From Amphimedon queenslandica (taxonomy: Eukaryota; Porifera; Demospongiae; Haplosclerida; Niphatidae): a stretch of 28,172 nt of DNA. The notes beneath the pieces are model-generated. The model did not search any database and had not been told where the DNA came from. It saw only the letters and a program-made list of their open reading frames with translations. The stretch's first letter is position 1; every line of letters begins with the position of its first letter. A program made the translations under genes and the position numbers. Below, one piece after another: positions 10,121 through 18,445 of the stretch. Location of the stretch: the NCBI RefSeq assembly GCF_000090795.2, contig NW_003546321.1, forward strand, positions 62,699-90,870, in the 5' to 3' direction.

Positions 10121-10190
10121 TGTTGGGTGTGTGCATTGTGCCTGGGAGTGTATGCATTGGGGTCAGCGTGTGCATTACTATTTGTCTCAG
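10121..10190 (-). repeat. NAHT-encoding repeat, copy 1 (about 70 bp)
   Basis: It shares GGTGTGTGCATTGTGC and a later CATTGGGGT-like stretch with 10521-10587, about three quarters identical by eye, same orientation. It encodes an Asn-Ala-His-Thr rich peptide at the inner edge of the acidic linker. Confidence 0.65.
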
Positions 10191-10520
10191 CAGTGGAGGA
10201 TGAATCTTCTTGCTCCTCACTCAGTCCATCATCTTCATCATTAGTGCCTGCGTAGTCCTCTTCAGCATCTGCTTCATGATACTCATGATCCTGCTCATCT
10301 CCATCGCTCCAGTCCTCTTCCTGGTTCTCTGAAACCACGTTCTGATCTTCTGAACCTTCCTGATTTTCTCCCTCATTCCAAGCATGACTGCCATCCTGTC
10401 TTGAGTCCATCTGTTTGTTGTGGTACTTGGAATCTCTTTGGTCCTCCTCTAGATCCTCTTCTTCGTTCCCCCCTCCAGTAGTCTCTCCTTCCAGGTTGTT
10501 TTCCTCTGGGATCTGAGTCT

Positions 10521-10587
10521 GTGGGGTGTGTGCATTGTGCATGTTAGTGTGTGTATTGGGGTATGTGTGTGCATTAATGTTATTTTG
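10521..10587 (-). repeat. NAHT-encoding repeat, copy 2 (about 67 bp)
   Basis: Second copy of the repeat at 10121-10190. It lies just after the protease stop codon and encodes the outer edge of the acidic linker. The spacing of about 400 bp equals the acidic segment. Confidence 0.65.
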
Positions 10588-10605
10588 TTTCTTTCTTGCT
10601 TGGGC

Positions 10606-11991
10606 TCAGGTCTCCACCATCAATCCTTTAGCTACCAATTCCTGACAGATATCTCGTCCAAGTAATACCGCTACTGGTAGATTTGGTGCCACCACCACTT
10701 GAGCCCATTGCTTCCATCCATCTGCTCCTAGCTCCACATAAGCTGTAGGATATGAACACAGATCTCCATGTACACACAAGACTGAAACCTTCTGCTCTGA
10801 GTCTATGTCTACTCCTTTGACAACTCCTGCTGCTACAATAGTCCTGTCCGCTCCAGTATCCACCAGCATTTGTACCTGACGTCCATTTAAAGTTCCCCGT
10901 TTAAGGTACTTGTAACTGTCCTCATTCCATGCTACATCATCACATGCTCCTGCAAACATCGCTTTCTTCTCAGATTCCTTGTTGGGACAACTGTATTGCA
11001 AATGCCCCCATCTTCCACACAGGTAGCACCTCTTCTCTCTTGTGTTTGTTTGTGAACAAGACCCACTACTGCCATTGGTAGTAGAGGTGTGCTGTGGTAC
11101 TCCTGAGTTACGGTATCCTCTATTTTGCTGATAATGCGTGTTATGGTAAGTAGGTTTATCCCCAGACTTTCTTGACTCTCCTTCACCTCGCTTTCCTTTA
11201 AAACTTCCATTCTCTCCACTCCTGACTTGAACATACTTATCTGCTAACAGACTGAGCTGTTCTATTGACTCTGGTTTACGCTCCTTAAGCCACACTGCCA
11301 TCTCTGGTGACACTTGTGACAGTACCTGCTCCATAATTATTATCTCTCTCACTTCCAGCTTACTATCCTTAACCCATTTGTCAAATAGATCTGCTACTCG
11401 ACAAACCCACGCATAATAAAACTCCTCTGATTTCTTTTTGTCCTGACGAAACCTCTGTCGACAAGTTTCTTCATTCACTTCATACCTGTGTAGTACTGCT
11501 GTCTTTACTTTCATGTAATCGGTTGCATGAGCCCCCTTCAATCCTGTATAAGCAGCTAAAGCTTTCCCCTGCTAACTGTGTGGCCCAAACAGTCCGTGGC
11601 CACTTCTGCTGTTCTGCTATCCGCTCAAATGTGTCTAAATAGTTTTCAATATCTTCCCCTTATTCCAGTTTCCTCAGGGTCGGTTTAGGAACTTTTTGTG
11701 CTGCCGCTTACTCTTCGAGTCTGAGCATTCTGCCTATATCTTCTCCATGGCGTATCATCGCTTCCCATTGAGTCTGTATCATTCCCTCCAATAGCTTCTG
11801 TTGTGCCTCCTGATTCCTCATAGCTTGCTCCTGTTGCCTTTGATTCTCCTCTTGCTGCATACGCATAGCCTGTTGCTGCTCTGTCAACAACCTGAGCTGC
11901 AGTGCAGTGTTTCTTTGTTTCTGTGCCGAACTGGCGAAGTCCCTCTTGCCAGATCCGCTTCATCAACGTTTTGCTCTTGTTCGTTCTCCAT
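10606..11991 (-). pseudogene. Gag and aspartic protease of the Gmr1-like element
   Basis: The ATG at 11991-11989 starts MENEQEQNVDEADLARG. A Gln-rich coiled-coil-like segment follows (11890-11708, with QQQAMRMQQEENQRQQEQA), then AAQKVPKPTLRKLE, a TAA, and GEDIENYLDTFERIAEQQKW, which is typical of gypsy gag. Frame changes occur near 11930 and 11570. From 11541 a 311-codon frame continues without stops. Residues about 25-105 resemble the SCAN fold family (RQRFRQDKKKSEEFYYAW, then EQVLSQVSPEMAVWL). A CCHC knuckle follows at C172-x2-C175-x4-H180-x4-C185. The protease has catalytic LVDTGAD (D228, codon 10860-10858) and LLGRDI. It ends at TGA 10608-10606, in frame with the integrase, so the stop is either a simple mutation or a readthrough point. 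Gag forms the particle and protease matures it. Confidence 0.88.
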
Positions 11992-12085
11992 GGTGATCTC
12001 TCTTCTATACACTTTTCCCGATCTAGTCTTTGCCAGGGTGAGTAAACGCTGGTCCCTTGTTTTCTTCTCGAACAGTGTTGCAGTA

Positions 12086-12102
12086 TCCCACCGCTGCCAC
12101 CA
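12086..12102 (-). other. Primer binding site, tRNA-Leu type
   Basis: The + strand reads TCCCACCGCTGCCACCA, which matches the 3' end of metazoan tRNA-Leu including CCA as I know it. In element orientation it lies three bases inside the 5' LTR, the expected position. The tRNA identity is from memory and not searched. Confidence 0.8.
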
Positions 12103-12105
12103 ATT

Positions 12106-12365
12106 TGTCACGTAGCCGAGAGGTTGACTGCGTTCTTTTAAAAATTGAAACTATCTAGTCAAAAATGGCAACTCTCTACTTTCTCACTACTCTCACATAT
12201 ATATATCGATACATATAGAATGTTCTAGAATGAGAGAAAATCATGGTAGCATGTCAAGTGTCCAATCAGATTGGAGTACAATGTGTGAAGTGATAATTAT
12301 GTGTGAGACATTAATTAGTCAACAGTCCTGGGCAAGCATACAGCAGCCTCTATTGCTTCATCACA
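12106..12365 (-). repeat. 5' LTR of the Gmr1-like element
   Basis: 260 bp, beginning TGTGATGAAG and ending ACGTGACA in element orientation, with the same termini as 7029-7286. It is followed outward by CTAAT. It contains the promoter-like motifs and the tRNA-like U5 end described separately. Confidence 0.93.
12197..12274 (-). promoter_or_regulatory. LTR promoter region: inverted CCAAT pair, heat-shock-like element, TATA-like stretch
   Basis: In transcription order on the minus strand: CCAATCTGATTGG (12274-12262), an inverted CCAAT pair; ATTCTAGAACATTCT (12231-12217), three perfect alternating nGAAn pentamers as in a heat shock element; and a TATATATAT stretch near 12206-12197. The 3' LTR keeps the CCAAT pair and TATA stretch but has lost the third pentamer. 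Activity is inferred from motifs only. Confidence 0.45.
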
Positions 12366-12370
12366 CTAAT
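12366..12370. repeat. Right target-site duplication of the Gmr1-like element
   Basis: CTAAT, identical to 7024-7028. Confidence 0.85.
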
Positions 12371-15300
12371 TAACAATTGACTTGCAAAACTACCATCATC
12401 TGTAAAAAACTTCTTCAAAAACTTAAAATGTACTTCTTAGAAGCTCTTGTAAGTCTTTGCCACCTTCGGCTTAAACACACCCTTCTCCCTTTCTTTTCAA
12501 AAGACATAAAAACAGTTTTATAGTGCATGCATGACGCCATTACTTAAATGTCCAACACATGCACAATTCAGATTTTACTCCTTCTAACTAATTGACATGT
12601 AGTTATAGGAACCTGGTGCTTTTGTGGGACTACGTTTGGCTAACGTTTCTGACCTTTGGATATTTAGGTAATACCTATTACAGAAATTATATAAAATAAT
12701 TCGAAAGTAGATTAAATTTCTAATTGCTACCTCCTAAATAACAGCTTTTGAAAGCAATTACCAGGTTGATTTCACAATGAATATTATAAACTTATTGATT
12801 ATGACTTGATCAAAGTAAACTGCATATTTTGTCATATTTAAGGCATGAAAATTTTATGTTGCAGTTAATTGCCCTTAAAAGTGTCATATAAATTTTGCAT
12901 ATGTAATTAAAGTGCTACATATTTTTTCTTAATGCTTTCTATTATTTCATAATTTTAAAGATTTTTTGACACAATATGACAGTAAATTTGTATTGAACTT
13001 TGTGGAGTTTTAAAGCAAATGCAACACTGCTGACTATCTTGTCATCAAATAAACACACATCTACCTTCAAGAAAGCTTCATTTACTCTGAAAATAGGACA
13101 TGGAACTCATATTTATTGTTAGTTTTGGGGTGAGAAATAAGGGAAAATTTGCAGCAATTATATTATTATGATAAAATCCTATTTTTTCTTTTTACAGAAA
13201 CAAAAATGATGTATGACTTTTACTTTCCCTTTTTGTTATTTTTAATTTTTAATAAATTGTTGTAGATATTATTTCACGGTAAATCTGGATTAAATTCTTA
13301 AAAAAGTGATTTCAATACTACCAGATGTCTTGAAATCAAAGTGAGATGAATTTACCCTCAAGAACACTTCATTTTCTCCATAACTAGTTATTGGAAGTTG
13401 GATCCACTGTTCTGCTGGAGTAAAAAATGTGATCAAGTTTTGCAGTAATTTAGTTACTTTACGAAAACTAAAATTTATCATAAGTAATTGTTCACTACTA
13501 TGCTGGCTTTAACAATTTCTTTAATGTTAAATGGGTTTTCAGCAGGAGTCCATAAAGTAGGGTAAAGGAGTAGGAGTGTGAAGCACCACAGCTTTAATGA
13601 GATTTTTTTCAGCTTACAAGAGTTGCAGATATACTATTGTTAGATCAGTGAATGGTCACTTTTGACCACACATTATGCAAAAGTTTATGACTATGTCTAC
13701 ATAGCTCATAAACAGCTTCTCCAGAAGTTTCTGTTACTTCAAGCAATAAAACCTACTAGAGATCCCCAAGCCAGCTACCAGAATAGCTACTACAAATTGC
13801 TCTAGGATTGGTACGCCTGTAAGACATGCATTAAGACGTATTGTGACACTCTATCCCACATTAGTGACACCTGGTTTTCAGTGTCTTTAGGTGATGTATT
13901 GTTCAGAAAACATTCATTAGTAATAGCATAACAAATAAACCTACTTTGAGCCAGTTTCAAGTAATTGATTGCAATTTATTTGTCATAATAATGTTAAGGT
14001 TACTGTGCCTCTACCCCTTCCAAATATAAGAATTTCCCGCCATTTTAACAGTGTACAGAGATATCCAGAGGTAACACAGAAACAATTAATGCTACATAGG
14101 ATTTTATTTACTCCTGGACTTGTTTTGGCAAGAAATGCAAATTCTTTTGGATGCAAAATGTATTCTCAGATTGTATAATTTTTGTAATATTTATCCTGTT
14201 GCAATGCTGTGCACTGACACAAAAACTAAGGATAAATTCCATTTGTTGATGTGTCTGACATAGTGATTCACTTCGCAAAATTGATAAAGCGACTCTGTTC
14301 GTTCAATCCTAATTTATAGCAGTCCTCAAAAGATGCATTTCGATGCTTTACGCAAGCGAACAATATTATCTAATAGCTAATATGTCAAGTTTCACAATTA
14401 CATTTCAAGCTTTTGTCCAGAAGTAGATAACCATGCATGAAAGTGGAAGATAAAGGCTTGTACCTACATGCATGAAGTAATTTTAAGTGCTGCTTGCATT
14501 AGCTGTTGTGGCTACTTATATAAAGAATACATGTGAATGTTTACAAAAGGCATTTTCCCATGCTCAACATAATAAAAACTGGGAACCACACCAGCATTGA
14601 ATTTGGAATTACCATGATAAAAATTCAAAAACATATACAAAAATCCAAAATTTATTACATTGGTAAGGCACACATACTTCCATCATGTCCTTCCATCATA
14701 AATTTAGTACAGATTCTTTATTGATTTATAACTTTTCTCTGGATAAAACGAAAAATTTTACATTTGAGTACCTAACTTTTAAATGCCATGCACCATACCT
14801 TATGCCTGAAGGCTCTGAGTAATTAAGCTCACTTGCCGTCACATTCCTAATGTGTAGCAACAAACTAAAGAAAATAAAAATATACATTTAGTCAATTATC
14901 ATGAAATGTGAGGATGAAAGTTTGAAATAAGATACATCAATCAGATTATGTATTGCAGAAAACCACCACAGTATACAGACAAATCCAGATATAATTCAAA
15001 CTAAACATAATAAAGACACCATACACAATTGAGACTTCCACTACGCATAAAAGAAAAGAAAATTGAATAAATGTTATGACATAGTTCAGTACTTCAAATG
15101 TGGGATAAAAATTATAATAAGTAAAGTATGGCATATGTAGTCAATAATCAAATATTGTTACAAGCATAACAAAAAGGAGCTAAATGGGGTAGAGATAAAT
15201 TTAATGAAATATAACACCATGAGGTGAATAATATCTAGTGAAACACTTTGGTTTTCTGTTAGTTGCAACAGAAAAAAGAAAGGAGGAAAAAAGCTGTAAA

Positions 15301-15847
15301 CATTCAGTATAATGTGTTGGTTTTTGGAAAGCCTTAGGGCATAAAAGTTTCTGTGATAAAGTAACATTAAGTTGGAAGAAAACATTTGCATTTTGTTATG
15401 CAGGTAAGTTAACGACACAATGCATGTAATCCAAATTTGCACCAGCAAAAGAAGTAGCAAACAAATCTTTCAGAACTGTTTAGCAGCACAGTACTTTACA
15501 TATAAGCATGCATTTACTCACAAAGTTTAAATAGCACCTTACACGAAACTTGTCATTTCTGATGGACATATTATCATTCACAAATCCTGTGCATTTAGCT
15601 GGGTTTCCCCTTCAAAATAAGATAAAAGCATTAGTGTTTGTTACTAGTTAGATGGAATTATGCTTTTGCTTATCAACATGATATCTCTCAACATGCATAC
15701 AAGTTTTGAAAACATTAAAAAGTAGAGAAACAGCTTGTTTGGAATGAGCAGACAAAAAACAATATGAGACAGACAGTCATCTAAATGTAAAATAAAGTGC
15801 CACACCTACGTTTGTCCCACCAACAGTCAAGAACAATATTCACCGAA
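12371..15847. other. AT-rich non-coding stretch between the Gmr1-like and BEL elements
   Basis: No recognisable gene, RNA gene or terminal inverted repeat was found. Open frames here are short (13290-13481, 13969-14178, 14533-14724, 14946-15134, 15158-15460), low in complexity and resemble nothing I know. The only structure seen is a decayed tandem repeat at about 12700-13470. Confidence 0.55.
12700..13470. repeat. Decayed tandem repeat, period about 290 bp, two to three units
   Basis: Landmarks recur in order: GCAG followed by an AT stretch at 12861, 13151 and 13442 (spacings 290 and 291), and CTTG-ATCAAA at 13038 and 13329 with a weaker match near 12745. The TTCAAGAAAGCTTCATTTACTC and CTCAAGAACACTTCATTTTCTC segments align at the same period. 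The last two units are convincing; the first is weak. Confidence 0.5.
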
Positions 15848-16139
15848 TGTCATAAAATGTATAATAATTGTGTAATATATATTCATGATGGGTGGGGTTT
15901 TGTTAAAATGTTTTTTTGAACACGTTGAAGGGACAATAGAGAAGGGAGGTAGATAAAGCACTTTGACCTGCTCCAGTGTGGTAAACATGAGACTGACATC
16001 CTATTCTTTACATGGTCCACCAAACCGGATTTGTCATAGACTCTACCGTAGGTCGACGTCAGCCAGTCAGTGTGTTACATTACCAAGGATCAGGTCCAAT
16101 TACCATCTGAGAGCTACCGTGAGAAACGCCATTTTCACA
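15848..16139 (+). repeat. 5' LTR of the BEL/Pao element (3' border uncertain)
   Basis: The first roughly 149 bp align with 22086-22233, sharing TAATATATATTCATGATGG, AACACGTTGAAG and TTTGACCTGCTCCAGTGTGG. Beyond about 15996 there is no clear match to the 3' copy, so the end is a guess at the CA before 16140. A TTGGTGACAATAAG motif at 16150 could be the primer site. The frame at 15963-16250 is leader or LTR sequence, not a gene. Confidence 0.5.
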
Positions 16140-16374
16140 TTTAATCTAGTTGGTGACAATAAGCTGCCCTTCTTACTAAGGGCTCCTAAAGGCAAGCGTT
16201 CATTTCTGTTACACTGTATCTCCCTTATAAATTTTGTGTTCTGTGTCTAGTTACAGAGGCCACACCCCGCCCACCATTTTCCTGAGTCCAGCTGAATCAG
16301 TCTTGTTTATCATCTTGATTTACAACTTAAGTCAAGTTTCCTGTGCTATAAAAGTTGCTCTTGTGAAAGGAGAG

Positions 16375-17830
16375 ATGGTGGAAGAAAAAAAGAAACATAA
16401 GAAGTATCTTAGAAGAGCTGAGAGAGCAGGAATCACAAAGACATCAAGGTGGTCAATGACTTGGTCAAACGGTCTCCCTTAGAAGAAGCCCGTTTGAAGC
16501 AGAAAAGATCAGTTTTAATTGAGAAATGTCATTCTCTTTAGGTGTTAGATCAAGAGATATCATTAGCAGCGCCGGCTGACAAGTTACAAGTGGAGATAGA
16601 AAGAGCAGATGAGGTCTAGGAGTATATTGAGCTAACTATAGTGCTTATTGATGAGACGTTAGCATCAGCAACTACTTCCCCTGCTCTAGTGGACACGCGC
16701 TATGTGATGGCCTTGTCACATACACCGCCCACTAGAAGTACAATTATTCCACCCCCAACGAGATTGCCACCACCTACTAGGACTCCATTGCGTGAAGCTA
16801 CCCCAAACTCTCCTTCGCCCACAGGAAGATCTTCTAGTCCAGAAGTGTTGCCTGGTGTTCCACTGACTATTCCTCCTAGTACACCAGCTACTCATACATC
16901 AGTTGTAACTACTGCACCTACTACCTCAGTTCACTAAAGAGTCAAACTTCCAGAATTGACACCAAAGAAGTTCAATGGAGATTTAAGGAAGTGGGCCACA
17001 TTTTGGGACATTTTAAAATCCTCAGCACATGATAGTCCTGCATTAGCACCAGTACACAAGTTCACTTACCTGTTAACTTGGTTGGAACCGCCAGCATCAG
17101 AAGCTGTTGCAGGGTTGTCATTATCATCGGCCAACTATGAGGAAGCCGTAAAAATAATAAAGAAACAGTACGGTAATAAACAGGCAGCTATAAGTCGACA
17201 CAAGGACATTCTTATGAATATCGATCCGGTTGGCCATAATGGTTAAGACATTTCTTTGACACAGTAGAGTCACAAGTGAGGAGATTGAAATCACTAGGAG
17301 TGCATCTTGACTGTTATGAAGCCCTGTTGGTTTCAGCTCTTTTGAATATATTACCTTCAGAGCTAAGGCTAATCATTACCAGACGAATGCCTAAGGAGAA
17401 TTGGGATTTAGACCAATTACTAGGTCTTTTAGAGTCAGAAATCATAGCAAGAGAGAGAGCGACAGCTGTAGCCCCAAGTAATCAGTTTAAGATGAAAAGT
17501 CCAGTGCGTCACCCTCCCACAGCTAATGCATTTGCCACACCCACTAGTACCAATTGTATTTATTGCGGACAGGAACATAGTTTCAAGCTTTGTACTACTG
17601 TTCGAACTCTAGAAAGAAGAAGACAGGTGCTTCCGCAAACCAGACGATGTTATGTTTGTCTGAGACAAAACCACATCAGTCATAACTGTCGCTCATCAAA
17701 CAGGTGTTCTTGATGTAAGGGCAAACGTCATGTAAGTGTCTGTCCTCAAATGGAACAAGCTGAGTCTCAGAAAACAACCCCCTCAACTCCTTTACCAGTT
17801 ATGTTCGTCACACAAGGACTCAGGTATTAA
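16375..17830 (+). pseudogene. BEL/Pao gag with CCHC knuckles (DUF1759-type)
   Basis: The likely ATG at 16375 gives a Lys/Glu-rich start (MVEEKKKHKKYLRRAERAG). After a frame change near 16450 come helical sequence, a Pro/Thr/Ser-rich linker (16700-16930) and a TAA at 16935. The conserved gag core follows: LPELTPKKFNGDLRKWATFW, then SLSSANYEEAVKIIKKQYGNK (17130-17180). A further frameshift near 17246 leads into VRRLKSLGVHLDCYEALL and a PSELRLIITRRMPKENWDLDQL stretch. The knuckles are CIYCGQEHSFKLC (about 17560), CYVCLRQNHISHNC (about 17650) and a third, C-S-stop-C-K-G-K-R-H-V-S-V-C, broken by a TGA at 17711. This set of three knuckles is typical of BEL gag, which packages the element RNA. Confidence 0.85.
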
Positions 17831-18445
17831 TACAAACAGCCACTATGGTTATTCACTGGGACAAGAAATGGAGACCTTCACAGAGTGAGAACTATTTTAG
17901 ACTGTGGGAGTCAAAGAACGTACATAACTTGTCAAGTACAGGAAATCTTGTCCCTACCAACATCATCCATAGAGATAATTGATATCAAGACATTCGGATT
18001 GTCAGAAGGTAGCAAGCAGTTATGTAATGTAGTGGACTTGTGTGCAATCACCAGAGATGGACACACAATGAAGATGTCAGCTTTAGTTGTTCCTTACATA
18101 TGTGAAGCAGTATATAGTCAGTCGCTCCGAGATATAGCAAAACGGTACTCACATTTGAAGAACTTAGACCTAGCTCACTCAGGAGAGAATGAAGAGACCG
18201 CTACAATGCGGTTATTGATAGGGTCTGACTATTATTGGATGTTAGTTAGTGGATGTACTCAAAAAGGAGATACTGGACCAATAACCATTGAAACCAGGTT
18301 TGATTGGGTGATGTCTGTGCCTGTAGACAGTCAAACCATGAAGCATGTAGTTAAGGGTCAAGTTATTACTGGATTAGTGAGTACACATGTGCTTACAAAG
18401 GACACGATGACTGAATCAGATAGCTTACAAGTAGATTTGAGATAA
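17831..18445 (+). pseudogene. BEL/Pao protease domain (DUF1758, A16-type)
   Basis: The open frame from 17885 reads VRTILDCGSQRTYIT, where family members usually have D-S/T-G-S: here the residue after the catalytic Asp is Cys. The domain continues with IKTFGLSEGSKQ, a DLAHSGENEE segment, LLIGSDYYWMLVSG and a TRFDWVMSVPV segment, which match the BEL protease domain and its extension. The frame ends in a TAA at 18443-18445, but RT sequence goes on in the same frame, so this stop is a mutation inside the polyprotein. Upstream, sequence between the third knuckle and 17884 is frameshifted. The enzyme would cleave the gag-pol precursor. Confidence 0.8.

Larger units (their letters stand above)
8782..10605 (-). 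pseudogene. Integrase of the Gmr1-like element, with acidic N-terminal extension
   Basis: The frame continues from the protease after the TGA at 10608-10606. Numbering from the ATG at 10542, residues 12-125 are very rich in Glu, Asp, Gln and Ser and are flanked on both sides by NAHT-containing repeats. The integrase zinc region follows: H224, H231, C261, C264 (HEVPMAGHLG, SCEICQRSRGKK). The DDE core has D293 (MDLVGPLP), D352 (TDQGANF) and Glu at codon 9381-9379 (GLVERFN), giving D-x35-E. Three in-frame stops (9429-9427 TGA, 9345-9343 TAG, 9312-9310 TAA) interrupt the core. The C-terminal domain at 9306-8782 includes FAYREVPQQSTGVSPFELLYG and a WTGPYKIRRR segment. The protein would join element cDNA to host DNA. 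The position upstream of RT is the unusual point. Confidence 0.93.
7029..12365 (-). mobile_element. Gmr1-like Ty3/gypsy LTR retrotransposon, 5337 bp, integrase upstream of RT
   Basis: A complete but mutated element: LTRs at 12106-12365 (5') and 7029-7286 (3'), target duplication CTAAT, tRNA-Leu primer site, polypurine tract, and one long minus-strand coding region. The order along the element is gag, CCHC knuckle, aspartic protease, acidic linker, integrase, RT, RNase H, LTR. Canonical Ty3/gypsy elements place integrase last. Integrase before RT with gypsy-type domains defines the Gmr1-like group. Integrase and RT share one frame, separated by a single TGA and a short linker, so a chance junction of two elements is unlikely. 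The LTRs differ at about a dozen positions plus a small indel by hand count (about 95% identity), so the insertion is not recent. Confidence 0.92.

Noticed and set aside
10004-10255. Two overlapping forward frames rich in Ser and Cys
   Set aside because: Antisense of the acidic Glu/Asp linker; the composition is explained by that.
12106-12190. Possible tRNA gene because of the A-box-like TAGCCGAGAGG
   Set aside because: No matching T-arm, B box or acceptor partner downstream, and the stretch belongs to the LTR; kept only as a primer-pairing idea.
14946-15460. Minus-strand frames with membrane-like composition
   Set aside because: Short, low-complexity, AT-driven; no recognisable family or start context.
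15963-16250. Forward frame after the BEL LTR start
   Set aside because: It overlaps the LTR and leader and has no resemblance to gag; the gag start is better placed at 16375.
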